From Candidatus Eiseniibacteriota bacterium (GTDB taxonomy: Bacteria; Eisenbacteria; RBG-16-71-46; CAIMUX01; WJJG01), in contig JAGMBO010000051.1 in assembly GCA_023129715.1 (NCBI GenBank), positions 1 to 64,000 of the forward strand: DNA of 64,000 bases. Direction: 5' to 3'. The notes under the pieces are model-generated. The model was not told where the DNA came from. It saw only the letters and a list, made by a program, of their open reading frames with translations, and ran no database searches. The position numbers and the translations under genes were made by a program. Positions 9,778 to 18,360 of this stretch are shown here, in pieces. Numbering within the stretch: position 1 is the stretch's first letter; every line of letters starts with the position of its first letter.

Positions 9778-11748
9778 ATGAGACCCGTGCGCACAATCCT
9801 CTCTCTGGCGGAGAGCACGTTCCAGGCGAAGGTGCTCCATCTCGAGCTGACCGAAGAGGTCTTTGAGCATCAACGGCTGGTCGCGCTGACCAGCCATGTG
9901 CACAAGGCCGAGCAGGAGGGCTACGTGCCCGACTTCTCCGCCTTCGTCGGCCAGACGGTCACGATCGAGATCGAAGATCAGAGCGTCGCGCCCGAGGACT
10001 CTCCGGGACCGCAGACGATTTTCTCCGGCACTGTCGCCGAGGTGCGTCTGGTCTACGAGCCCAATGGCCTGAAGCTGGAGTTCCATGCCAGCAGCGGGTC
10101 GGCAGCGCTGGACGCTGTTCCCCGCGCGCGGATCTTCCAGGAGACGACGCTCGGGAGCCTGGTCGATGAGTTGCTGGCCGACCACCTCGGCAGCGGGATC
10201 GAGGCGGCCAACGTGCAACTCGGCGCATTGGCCAACAAGCAGATCTCGTTCGCTGCCCAGTGGAATGAAACCGACTGGCAGTTCCTGCTGCGCCTGTGCC
10301 GCAAGTTCGGGCTCCTGCTCGCCGCCCGCTCGGCAGACCTGCACATCCACGCCGTCAATCCCTTCTCCGCGCTCACCGGCCTGGAGAGCCCCATCGATCT
10401 GAAACTGGGCCACGACCTGTGGGATTTCTCGATCGGGCTGCGCCCGGCCAACCGCGACGTCCGGGCGAGCAGCTACCAGTACTTCGGTGAGCAGGGCCTC
10501 GATGCGGGCAGCGCCGATCAGGCCGAGGATGTGCGCACTTGGGCGGGCCCCTCGGAGGACAGCCCGCCGACCAGTACCCTGGCCCAGCAGGCCGCCGCCG
10601 CCGGGACGACCTCGGGCTCGGTCGTCGAGACCGACGACCACTTCTCGCAGCAGGAGTTCGACGCCATCGCTGGACGCTGGGGACAGGTGCGCGTTGCCCG
10701 GATGATCGCTGGAAGCGGACAATGCGATGCCATCGGGGTCGGGTTGGGTGCCCTGCTCCACATCGCCCCGGCAGCCACGCGCAGCTTCGATGCCCTCCAG
10801 GGCGAGCGCTTCTTCGTTACCCGTGCGCGCCACACCCTCCTCGACGGCGTCTACGCGATCGCCTTCGAAACGGCCGCCGAAGGCGCCCCCCCGCTGCTCG
10901 CCCCGGCGCTCACCGCCGGCGAGCCCGACACGCGCCTACTCGCCGCAACGGTAACCGATTCCTGTGACCCGAGCAATGTCGGGCGCGTCAAGGTGCGCCT
11001 GAATGCATTCGGCGATGATGCACTCACCGAAGAAATCCCCGCACGCTGTCTGACGGAAGCCTCCGGCGAGAGCCACGGCACCCTCAATCTGCCGGAGATC
11101 GGCGATGAGGTCCTCCTGGTGCTCGATCCGCGTGCGTTCGCCGCTCCGCCGGTCCTGGGGAGTCTCTACAATGGCGCGAGCAAGGCCCTGGTAGCGGATC
11201 TCCCCGAGCACACCGGCGTAGATGCGGGCGAACTGGCCAACAACAACATCAAGTACTACCTCTCCAAGAACACGACCTGCGTGATCCACGATGTCACCTC
11301 CGAGGGGGCCCGGTTGACACTCTCGACCCCGAGCATCTCGGTCGTGCTCTCCGAGCAGGCCGACACGAGCCTCGACATCCAGGTGCGCGACAGCGCAACG
11401 ATGTGCCAGATCCTGGGCACGAAGTCGGGGGACCTGACGATCAAGGCGAAGAACATCGCCATCGAGGCCGAGGAGGGCATCACGGTCAAGGCGGGACAGA
11501 ACATCGAGATCGAATCCGATCAGAAGACTTCGGCCAAGGCCAGCGAGATGGAGTTCGAGGCCCAGGGAAACATCAAGGCCGAGGCGAGCATGAACATGGA
11601 GCTCAAGGGGGGCATGGACTTCAAGGCCGAGGGGGGCATGAACTGCAATCTGAAGGGCATGATGCTCAAGGCCGAGGGCGCCACGACCGCCGAGGTGAGT
11701 GGGGGCGCGATGCTGACCCTCAAGGGCGGCATGGTGATGATCAACTAG
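9778..11748 (+). CDS. vgrG: VgrG/TssI spike protein
   Basis: The start was set at 9778 (GGAAGGGG seven bases upstream) rather than the ATG at 9703, which would add a low-complexity leader. The 656-residue product is the trimeric spike at the tip of the tube. Residues 1 to about 380 are the gp27-like base, with W-N-E-T-D-W-Q-F-L-L-R-L typical of phage late-control D/VgrG proteins. Residues about 385-468 are the gp5-type OB fold (starting T-V-T-D-S, with N-L-P-E-I-G-D-E-V-L). Residues about 553-656 are short repeats (M-E-L-K-G-G-M-D-F-K-A-E-G-G) of the needle beta-helix, ending in M-V-M-I-N. There is no C-terminal effector extension and no PAAR gene next to it. Confidence 0.92.
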   Translation: MRPVRTILSLAESTFQAKVLHLELTEEVFEHQRLVALTSHVHKAEQEGYVPDFSAFVGQTVTIEIEDQSVAPEDSPGPQTIFSGTVAEVRLVYEPNGLKLEFHASSGSAALDAVPRARIFQETTLGSLVDELLADHLGSGIEAANVQLGALANKQISFAAQWNETDWQFLLRLCRKFGLLLAARSADLHIHAVNPFSALTGLESPIDLKLGHDLWDFSIGLRPANRDVRASSYQYFGEQGLDAGSADQAEDVRTWAGPSEDSPPTSTLAQQAAAAGTTSGSVVETDDHFSQQEFDAIAGRWGQVRVARMIAGSGQCDAIGVGLGALLHIAPAATRSFDALQGERFFVTRARHTLLDGVYAIAFETAAEGAPPLLAPALTAGEPDTRLLAATVTDSCDPSNVGRVKVRLNAFGDDALTEEIPARCLTEASGESHGTLNLPEIGDEVLLVLDPRAFAAPPVLGSLYNGASKALVADLPEHTGVDAGELANNNIKYYLSKNTTCVIHDVTSEGARLTLSTPSISVVLSEQADTSLDIQVRDSATMCQILGTKSGDLTIKAKNIAIEAEEGITVKAGQNIEIESDQKTSAKASEMEFEAQGNIKAEASMNMELKGGMDFKAEGGMNCNLKGMMLKAEGATTAEVSGGAMLTLKGGMVMIN

Positions 11749-11780
11749 AGGGGCCTCAACGCACCTAGACAGGTTCCGCC

Positions 11781-12128
11781 ATGGACTTCCTCGACATTCC
11801 GTTGCGCTATCACCAGGGCGCCTTTCAGCGCGTCGCCCCCGAGGAGGCGTTGGGCCGATACGTGGCGCTCTTCTTCGCCTCGCGCAAGCACGAGGCGCTG
11901 CGCGCGCTCGACTTCGGTGTGGATCTCGACCGGCTCTCTTGGATCTCGGCCGAGGACTACATCCGCGAACTGATCAACGAGTTCAACCGCGTACACCGGG
12001 GAACGATGTCCCTGCGCATCGGCGCCACCGGGGCGCGCGGGGGCGTCCCCCACGTTGGCCTGCACCTGCGCTTCGGCCGCCACACCTATCAGATCTCGAT
12101 GTCCCTCGGTGAGGTGATGGACGCCTGA
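11781..12128 (+). CDS. tssE: TssE/gp25-like baseplate protein
   Basis: This 115-residue protein fits the gp25/TssE baseplate wedge family by size and layout: a central helical region (I-S-A-E-D-Y-I-R-E-L-I-N-E-F-N), then two beta-strands with R-I-G-A near the middle and a C-terminal amphipathic strand. The family is known to start sheath assembly on the baseplate. The characteristic E-P-R/E-x-R motif is not obvious, so the assignment leans on position between vgrG and tssF. The start ATG follows a weak CAGGTT site 33 bases after vgrG. tssF starts 20 bases after its stop. Confidence 0.62.
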   Translation: MDFLDIPLRYHQGAFQRVAPEEALGRYVALFFASRKHEALRALDFGVDLDRLSWISAEDYIRELINEFNRVHRGTMSLRIGATGARGGVPHVGLHLRFGRHTYQISMSLGEVMDA

Positions 12129-12148
12129 GCAAGAGGAGCACCGCAGCC

Positions 12149-13951
12149 ATGAGTCCGCCCCGCAGAGGCCGGAACTACGAGAAGATCAAGGCCGACTTGC
12201 TCGCCGAAGCCCAGGCGGTCGGCTTATATGCCAAGGGGGCCGCGCTCGACCCGACCCTCGAGCTGCTGGTCAATGGTTTCGCCCGCGAGCTCGAGTCGAT
12301 CTACGATCGTGTCGATCTGGCTCTCGAGCACAACCGGCGCACGCTGCTGCGCAACTACTTCGAGGAACCCTTCCTCGAGAGTCCCGCGCAGACGGTCGTT
12401 GGGCTACAAGTCAAGCAGCCCGCTCCCGTCGGGCCCGGAATGCGCATCGCCTGGCAACGCCCAAGCGGCGGGCTGACGCCCGAGTATGTCGTGCTGGGCG
12501 AGCGACCGATGGTGCCGCTCCAGCTGGCGGCAGCGCTCTACTGGGTCGGCGATGCGCTCTATCGCCTGCAGTGGAACGAAGCGCTCGAGATGACGACCTC
12601 CCGCCACCGCGCGCGCGAGGTAGCACCCCGGCCGCGGCTGCTCCTGGGGCTGACGACCTCCGAAGCGCAAATTGACAGTGAGCATCTCTCGCTGTTTCTG
12701 CAGCCGAACGACACCGGATTACCGGGGCTCTTCCCGGGCGCCGATCCCCAGCGGGGCTATGCCGCCTATCTCGATGCGGCCACCTGGACGGCGGCGACCC
12801 CCACCGGGGAGTTCACCGAGGCGGGTCTGCTGATCCCCGCCGGCGCCGAGCACGAGAGCGCCGCGGCCGACGGAACCAGCCGCTTTCCAACCGAGGCGAG
12901 TTTCTTCGCCCGCATGGCAGAGGAGCATCTCTACGCCCGCGTGCTGCGGCGTTTCGCCGCCGGGACGCCCCTGGCCCCCGGCGCCCTCCCCGCGCTGGTC
13001 GCGGCATCCGCCGGCGACGACGAGGCGCTCGCCGATCTCGCCGGCCTCGCGGGATCGGCGATCTGGTTACTCGTCCAGCTTCCCTATCCGGCGACGGATG
13101 ATCCCCGGGAGATCCTCAGTCTCATCGCGGCCAATGCCCGCCTGGCGATCGGCTATCACCGCGATCCCCGGGACCGGTTCAACTTCACCCGCAACGACTA
13201 CAACGTCGCCGGCGAGCTCTTCGAATTCGGTCTTGGCGACCGCCCGGGACAGTACTGCAAGACATTCGGTCGCTGGGTCGTCGCCTCCCTCGAGGACCAG
13301 ACGGGGCATCCATACCCCTATGTCTATGATGCCCTCTCGCGTGGCGAGGAGCGCTGGTTCACGCTCGAGGCGGGCGTCGATGACATCACCCTGATGGTGC
13401 ACGTCCCCCGCCGCCGGGTTCCCGATGTGGGCTACTTCGATCTGAATACGGGGCACATTCTGGGCGCCGCCGCCAACACCTCCCAACTCGACTGCCTTGC
13501 CCCGCGACCGGCCAATGCTCTCGACTATCCCGAGATCCAGCAGCTCCGCATGCTCGCCCCGGCACGGGGCGGAGGAGACGGCTATCTTCAGAGTGACGGA
13601 GCAACCGACAGTCTCGAGGGGGGCCGAGCGCGGATCCTCGACCGCCAGTTCGCCCACGCCGCCGTCTGGCTGCGCACGCGCGATCGATTGATCACCCTGC
13701 CGGACCTGCGCTCTTATCTGACGGCGATGGACTCGCGGATCGAGCGCGTCGCGGCCCGGCGCGCCTCCCTTCCCCGCGAGGGCCGTCTGGTCCCCGGGGT
13801 CGAGCTGCGCGTCGGCTTCAGCGCCGAGGCGCGCCTCGCCCCCGCCGAGCAGACGGCGATCTGCCGCATGGCGACCCGGCAGATCGAGAAGCGCGTGCCG
13901 ATCGGCATGTGGGTCGAGGTTGTCCCGCGGCCGGACGAGGAGGCCCTGTGA
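12149..13951 (+). CDS. tssF: TssF-like baseplate protein
   Basis: This 600-residue protein matches TssF, a wedge component of the baseplate. The N-terminus has a typical helical start (residues 6-70, with L-V-N-G-F-A-R-E-L-E-S-I-Y-D-R). A run of beta domains follows, then a C-terminal segment with R-V-P-I-G-M-W-V-E-V. Length agrees with the family (about 590-630). The AGAGGAG ribosome site is correctly placed. The stop codon overlaps the GTG start of tssG by four bases (GTGA), which suggests translational coupling and a TssF-TssG complex. Confidence 0.78.
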   Translation: MSPPRRGRNYEKIKADLLAEAQAVGLYAKGAALDPTLELLVNGFARELESIYDRVDLALEHNRRTLLRNYFEEPFLESPAQTVVGLQVKQPAPVGPGMRIAWQRPSGGLTPEYVVLGERPMVPLQLAAALYWVGDALYRLQWNEALEMTTSRHRAREVAPRPRLLLGLTTSEAQIDSEHLSLFLQPNDTGLPGLFPGADPQRGYAAYLDAATWTAATPTGEFTEAGLLIPAGAEHESAAADGTSRFPTEASFFARMAEEHLYARVLRRFAAGTPLAPGALPALVAASAGDDEALADLAGLAGSAIWLLVQLPYPATDDPREILSLIAANARLAIGYHRDPRDRFNFTRNDYNVAGELFEFGLGDRPGQYCKTFGRWVVASLEDQTGHPYPYVYDALSRGEERWFTLEAGVDDITLMVHVPRRRVPDVGYFDLNTGHILGAAANTSQLDCLAPRPANALDYPEIQQLRMLAPARGGGDGYLQSDGATDSLEGGRARILDRQFAHAAVWLRTRDRLITLPDLRSYLTAMDSRIERVAARRASLPREGRLVPGVELRVGFSAEARLAPAEQTAICRMATRQIEKRVPIGMWVEVVPRPDEEAL

Positions 13952-15129
13952 GCGCCGCAGGCCGAGCAGACACCGCCGACGTGACGGGCGGGGCCGGAAT
14001 GGACGAGTCCGCTCCCCGGCTGCCGCGCTTCGCGCGCACCGATCGCTTCGCGACCAGCTGCAGCGCGCTGAGTGCCCTGTGCCAACTCGAACAGCTCGGG
14101 GTCAAGCTCAGCGATATCCGTCTCGTGCTCGAAGACTGCCGGCGGCGCCCTCGGCCGCAGGTGCTCGCCCAGGAGCCGGCCCCGGGCGAGAGCATCCGGC
14201 ATGGCCGCGAGGTGCGTCTCTGGCTTGCCCGCCGCGGGATCGCCGATCTCTTCCCCGAGGGACTCTTCGTCTCGCTGCCCGGCCAGGAGGGACGCGACCA
14301 GCTCACCGCAGCCCGGCGGCTCTTCTCGCCCTTCGACCGCGAACACCTGCTGGCGCTGTCCCACCTGCGCTACTGGAATGCGGTCTTCTCGGGCGGACAT
14401 CGCAGCGAGGGATTCGATGCCTTTCTCTTCCGCGTCCTCGGCCTCGGCGAGGATGCGATCCGCCGCGCTCGGCGGGTCTTCGATCCCGAGTCCCTGCGCG
14501 CCTGGACGCGTATGCTTCCCCTGCTGCCGCGCCTCGTCGGCGATCCCTCCCGGGTGGCGGCGGTCATCGGGCGTCTTCTCAACGAACGGGTGGCCATCGA
14601 GGATGGGCGCTCCCAGTCACGGGCGACCCCGGCCGGACAACGCCTGCGCCTCGCCCGCGCCGGGCGCGCGGCACGCCGGGGCGGTTTCGTCGCCGGGCTC
14701 GGCCAGGCGGTCGCCGGTAGGGAGGAACAACCGGCAGGTAGTGCCGTGCGCGTGCGCATCGGTCCGCTGACCCCCGAGCGCGCCCTACCCTTCCGCGGCC
14801 TGTCCTTCGACGCGGGCGGTCCGGTCGAGGGAGGCGCGGTCATCAATCTCGGCCCGGTCTGCGAGTTCGAGCGCTACTGGCAACGATGGGAGCAGACGAC
14901 GAGCGGGGAGGTCGAGGAGCCGATCTACGCCACGCGCTGGCCGCGCCTGGTCTACTTGCTCGAGCACCTGATGCCCGCGCCCGTTGCGATCGAGGTGCAT
15001 CTGCTCCCCAAGCGCGAGCCGTGGCGGCTGGGGGCGCGGCAGACGGCGCCATCGGCGGCGGGGGCCTACCAGGCATCGACGCTCGGCGCCTACACCGCGC
15101 TGAGCACTAGGTCCGCCTCCACGGGCTGA
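13948..15129 (+). CDS. tssG: TssG-like baseplate protein
   Basis: The 393-residue product begins at the GTG at 13948, which overlaps the tssF stop. It has a TssG-like core: R-F-A-R-T-D near residue 30, a segment L-L-A-L-S-H-L-R-Y-W-N-A-V-F-S-G-G and a long helical middle, then two beta modules that include F-R-G-L-S-F and R-W-P-R-L-V-Y-L-L-E-H. TssG pairs with TssF2 in the wedge. It is the last gene of the cluster on this strand. No tssK, tssL, tssM, tssJ or tssA follows before the opposite-strand operon that ends at 15213. Confidence 0.7.
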   Translation: MSAAGRADTADVTGGAGMDESAPRLPRFARTDRFATSCSALSALCQLEQLGVKLSDIRLVLEDCRRRPRPQVLAQEPAPGESIRHGREVRLWLARRGIADLFPEGLFVSLPGQEGRDQLTAARRLFSPFDREHLLALSHLRYWNAVFSGGHRSEGFDAFLFRVLGLGEDAIRRARRVFDPESLRAWTRMLPLLPRLVGDPSRVAAVIGRLLNERVAIEDGRSQSRATPAGQRLRLARAGRAARRGGFVAGLGQAVAGREEQPAGSAVRVRIGPLTPERALPFRGLSFDAGGPVEGGAVINLGPVCEFERYWQRWEQTTSGEVEEPIYATRWPRLVYLLEHLMPAPVAIEVHLLPKREPWRLGARQTAPSAAGAYQASTLGAYTALSTRSASTG

Positions 15130-15150
15130 ATCACTCCACGCGATTCGGCA

Positions 15151-15164
15151 CCCCCAAAAGGGGG
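15151..15164. other. Small CCCCC-AAAA-GGGGG hairpin between converging operons
   Basis: A five-base stem with an AAAA loop lies 21 bases after the tssG stop and about 50 bases before the stop of the opposite-strand lipoprotein gene. There is no T-tract on either side. It could slow or end transcription from both directions, but the stem is short. Confidence 0.3.
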
Positions 15165-15212
15165 CGAGCGGACCGGATGGAATCTCCACGCTCGCAATCC
15201 GTGCAAAGCCAT

Positions 15213-16490
15213 TCAGCGCGTGCAGCCGCCGGTGATCCGGGGGGCCCCGGCCACCTGGAACCCCTCCCAAGTCCCGCCACTCTGCGGCCTGAGCGTCAGC
15301 CCCTTGCCTTCCTCGTAGCGGGGGATGGTGAAGAAGACCCGCTCCGCACCAGTCGAGATCCGGAGGCGATACCAGCTCGCCCCGCCCGATCCGGGATCCC
15401 ACGGGTTCCAGGATTCCTCGGAGGCGCCTTCGCGGTGGCAATGGACGGCAACGCAGTAGCTCACTCCGGGTTGCAGCAGCACATCATAGTAGGCCTTCCA
15501 CTGCGTGCTTGCCGCGGACGCCGACACCGGCTGGCGCTCATCGTTGATCAGGACGCGGGGCCACGCGGTCCCCTCAGCGCCGCAGGTCAGCGGATAGCCA
15601 TGGTTCTCGAAGCGCACCCAGGCCAGCCCGGCGGCGGAATCCTCGGATCCCGCATCAGCGCCGCTCTGTCCACCCGGCACAGGATCCGCGCCGGAGCCTC
15701 CGACATCCGTTGCCGCTCCACCGACATCCCCGCCGGCGTCGGTCGCCACGGCGGTCAGGGGGGCATCGACGAAGACCGTCTCACCGGCCGGCGGCAGGGG
15801 CGCCTGGCGCGCGAAGGCCGCAAAGCCCGGCTTGCGGACGACGACGTCCATCGACGCTGCGAAACACGCCTCGGAGTCCCCGGGACAGAACTCGCGCAGC
15901 AGGCGTCCGTTTTCCGGCACGCGGCCGACGAAGCGGCCATTGACCTCGACCTCCGCTCCCGCAGGACCCGTCAGATCGAGCGTGCGCCGGAGGATCTGCT
16001 GTACCTCGGCAGAGGATGCATCGAGCGGGACGCTGCCGGCGCCGGCGCGCTGGAGTTCGATGCGCCGTCCGGGCCAGTTCTTGCCCGGCAGATCGCGGTC
16101 GAGATCGGGACTGCGCACGAGCCCGTCGCGAGCGCGAAAGGTGTAGCCCCCCGCCGTCGAGAGCGCCAGCAGCGCGCAGCGGCTGGGATCGAAGACCTGC
16201 CGGCTCCCGCCGCCGCCCCCGGACGACGAGAACCGGTAGCTGCGCGGGGTCGCCAGGTGCTTCCCGGTCACCAGGAGACTGCCCTCCGCGTTGGTGCGTC
16301 CGACCGTGTCGCGGCTGCCGTCGGACGTCTCGTAGTAGATGAGGACGCCCTCCAGCGGACGGTCCTCCTCGTCGGTGACGAGGAACTCGAACCGGCTCTG
16401 GCCGCACCCGATGACTAGGATGGTCAGCAGCGTGGTGACGATCATCGCCGTCCGGCCGGTTCGGGGAGCGGAATTTGGCGACACGGACAT
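15213..16490 (-). CDS. Lipoprotein with Ig-like and PEGA-like domains, function unknown
   Basis: The ATG at 16490 gives a 425-residue product whose N-terminus has Arg residues, a hydrophobic stretch and a lipobox ending I-G-C (Cys at residue 29). It should therefore be lipid-anchored in the envelope. After the Cys comes a carboxypeptidase-regulatory-like strand pattern (F-L-V-T-D-E-E-D-R-P-L-E-G-V). Next is a PEGA-like stretch (G-A-E-V-E-V-N-G-R-F-V-G), a Gly/Ala/Asp-rich linker (about residues 255-290), and a C-terminal beta-rich domain with several Cys. The start lies 8 bases after the ABC transporter stop, so it is the third gene of a minus-strand operon. A link to the neighbouring injection system (a TssJ-like role) is possible but unsupported by sequence. 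Confidence 0.7.
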   Translation of the reverse strand: MSVSPNSAPRTGRTAMIVTTLLTILVIGCGQSRFEFLVTDEEDRPLEGVLIYYETSDGSRDTVGRTNAEGSLLVTGKHLATPRSYRFSSSGGGGGSRQVFDPSRCALLALSTAGGYTFRARDGLVRSPDLDRDLPGKNWPGRRIELQRAGAGSVPLDASSAEVQQILRRTLDLTGPAGAEVEVNGRFVGRVPENGRLLREFCPGDSEACFAASMDVVVRKPGFAAFARQAPLPPAGETVFVDAPLTAVATDAGGDVGGAATDVGGSGADPVPGGQSGADAGSEDSAAGLAWVRFENHGYPLTCGAEGTAWPRVLINDERQPVSASAASTQWKAYYDVLLQPGVSYCVAVHCHREGASEESWNPWDPGSGGASWYRLRISTGAERVFFTIPRYEEGKGLTLRPQSGGTWEGFQVAGAPRITGGCTR

Positions 16491-16497
16491 CCCCCTT

Positions 16498-18360
16498 TCA
16501 GACCGAGAACTGCAGATCATAGAAATGCCGGTAGCGCTTCGAACGCTCGAGCAGGTCGGCATGCGTGCCCGCGTCGATGACCCGCCCTTCCTCGATGACC
16601 AGGATCTTGTCTGCCTTGATCACCGATGAAAGCCGGTGAGCGATCATCAGAACAGTCCGCTGCTGCAGCAGATTGGCAATCGCATCTTGGATCAGACGTT
16701 CCGACTCGGAGTCGAGCGATGAGGTCGCCTCGTCGAGGATCAGGATCGGCGGGTCCTTGAGCAGCGCTCGCGCGATCGAGATGCGCTGGCGTTCGCCGCC
16801 GGAGAGACGCAGACCCTTCTCCCCCACGACCGTCTGGTAGCCGTCGGGCAGTTCCTGGATGAAGTCGTGCGCGTGTGCCAGGCGCGCGACCTCTTCGATC
16901 TGCTCCCTCGGCTGGCCCTCCTGCCCGTAGGCGATGTTGCTGGCAATCGTATCGTTGAAGAGCAGGACTTCCTGACTGACGATCCCGATCATCCCCCGCA
17001 GCGCGGAGAGCCGCATCTCCCGGATGTCCACGCCGTCGATCAGGATCCGCCCCTCATCGATATCGTAGAAGCGCGGCAGGAGATTGGCGATCGTCGTCTT
17101 CCCGGCGCCGCTGCTCCCGACCAACGCGACCTTCTCGGACTGCTCGATGGCAAAGGTCACACCCTGTAGCGCGGGGTTCCCGTCCGGATCGTAGCGGAAG
17201 GAAACACCCTCGTACTCGATGCGCCGCTCGACCGAACGCTTTTCGACCGGGTCGGCAATCTCCCGGATCTGCCAGGGATGATCGATGATCTCGAAGACCC
17301 GTATTCCGGAAGCGAGCGCGATCTGGATGTTGTTGTTCAGCTCGGCGAGGCTCTTCAGCGGCTGCAGGATCGCGAATAGGACGATCAGGAAACGCACGAA
17401 GTCTTCCGCGCTCAGTTGCCCCGGCCCGAGAACTCCGTGCCCGCCGTACCAGAGCACCGCCACCATGATGCCGACCCCGAGCGTCTCGGAGAGCGGCGAG
17501 GAGAGCCGGTGCATGCGCACCTGGCGCAGGATCGCCTCGAAATGCCGCTGGGTCATGTGCCGGAAGCGCCCCGCCTCGGCCTGCTCCTGGGAGAAGGCCT
17601 TGACTACCCGGATGCTTGATAGCGTATCCTGCAGTCGCACCGTCACTTCCGCGATCCTCTCCTGCGCCCGGAGCGACTTGCGTTTCAGACTCTGGCCGAT
17701 CTTGTGGATCACGAACCCGCTGATCGGGATCACCAGGATCGCCAGCAACGTCAGACGCCAGTTGATCGAGAAGAGGATCAGCAGGAAGGTCAGGATCAGC
17801 AGCGGATCCCGGATGAGCTTGGTGAAACTGCGATTGACCGCCACATTGAGCGCGGTGATGTCATTGGTGATCCGGGAGATCAAGTTACCCGTCTCGAAGC
17901 GGTCGAAGAACCGCAGCGGCTTGTAGAGCAGGCGTTCGTAGAGCTCGTCGCGCAGACGCTTGATCACGCCCTGCTCGACGTAGCTGACCAGGTAGGCCTC
18001 GCTGTATTGAAAGACATTCTTGAACAAGAAAGTGAAGAAGATTATGACACAGATGATCTCAAGCGCGTCGACCGGATCGGGACGCGCGACCCACCGCAGA
18101 TAGTACTGCTTCATCCAGGCATTGAGATTGAAGATGCTCGTCGGCTCTGCCAGGGCCCCCGCTTCGGGAACACTCGCCGCCTCGCCGGGAGAGAAGAGGG
18201 CCGTCAGGAAGGGGGCGATCATCCAAATCGAGACGGTGTTGAAGGCAATGAAACCGAAGTTGAAGAAGAAAACAAAGATCAGATGGCGCACGTAGGGCAG
18301 CATGTAGGAAAGGATCCGCAGGTAGAGGCGGATGCTGCTCTGTCCCGTGCGCTCAGCCAC
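16498..18360 (-). CDS. MsbA-like ABC exporter (fused permease-ATPase)
   Basis: This 620-residue half-transporter has six predicted membrane helices (residues about 15-310) followed by a nucleotide-binding domain. Walker A GSSGAGKT lies at 415-422, the signature LSGGE at 519-523, Walker B I-L-I-L-D-E-A-T near 541, and the H-loop in I-A-H-R-L-S-S. It would export a lipid-linked substrate as a homodimer; lipid A-core or another lipid is the usual cargo of this family. The GTG at 18360 overlaps the end of the O-antigen-ligase-like gene by eight bases. An upstream alternative would extend further into that gene. Its neighbours support a role in surface glycolipid assembly. The exact substrate is not shown. 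Confidence 0.88.
   Translation of the reverse strand: MAERTGQSSIRLYLRILSYMLPYVRHLIFVFFFNFGFIAFNTVSIWMIAPFLTALFSPGEAASVPEAGALAEPTSIFNLNAWMKQYYLRWVARPDPVDALEIICVIIFFTFLFKNVFQYSEAYLVSYVEQGVIKRLRDELYERLLYKPLRFFDRFETGNLISRITNDITALNVAVNRSFTKLIRDPLLILTFLLILFSINWRLTLLAILVIPISGFVIHKIGQSLKRKSLRAQERIAEVTVRLQDTLSSIRVVKAFSQEQAEAGRFRHMTQRHFEAILRQVRMHRLSSPLSETLGVGIMVAVLWYGGHGVLGPGQLSAEDFVRFLIVLFAILQPLKSLAELNNNIQIALASGIRVFEIIDHPWQIREIADPVEKRSVERRIEYEGVSFRYDPDGNPALQGVTFAIEQSEKVALVGSSGAGKTTIANLLPRFYDIDEGRILIDGVDIREMRLSALRGMIGIVSQEVLLFNDTIASNIAYGQEGQPREQIEEVARLAHAHDFIQELPDGYQTVVGEKGLRLSGGERQRISIARALLKDPPILILDEATSSLDSESERLIQDAIANLLQQRTVLMIAHRLSSVIKADKILVIEEGRVIDAGTHADLLERSKRYRHFYDLQFSV

Noticed and set aside
15177-16418. 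413-residue plus-strand frame
   Set aside because: It is opposite the lipoprotein gene, which has a lipobox, operon spacing and a natural composition.
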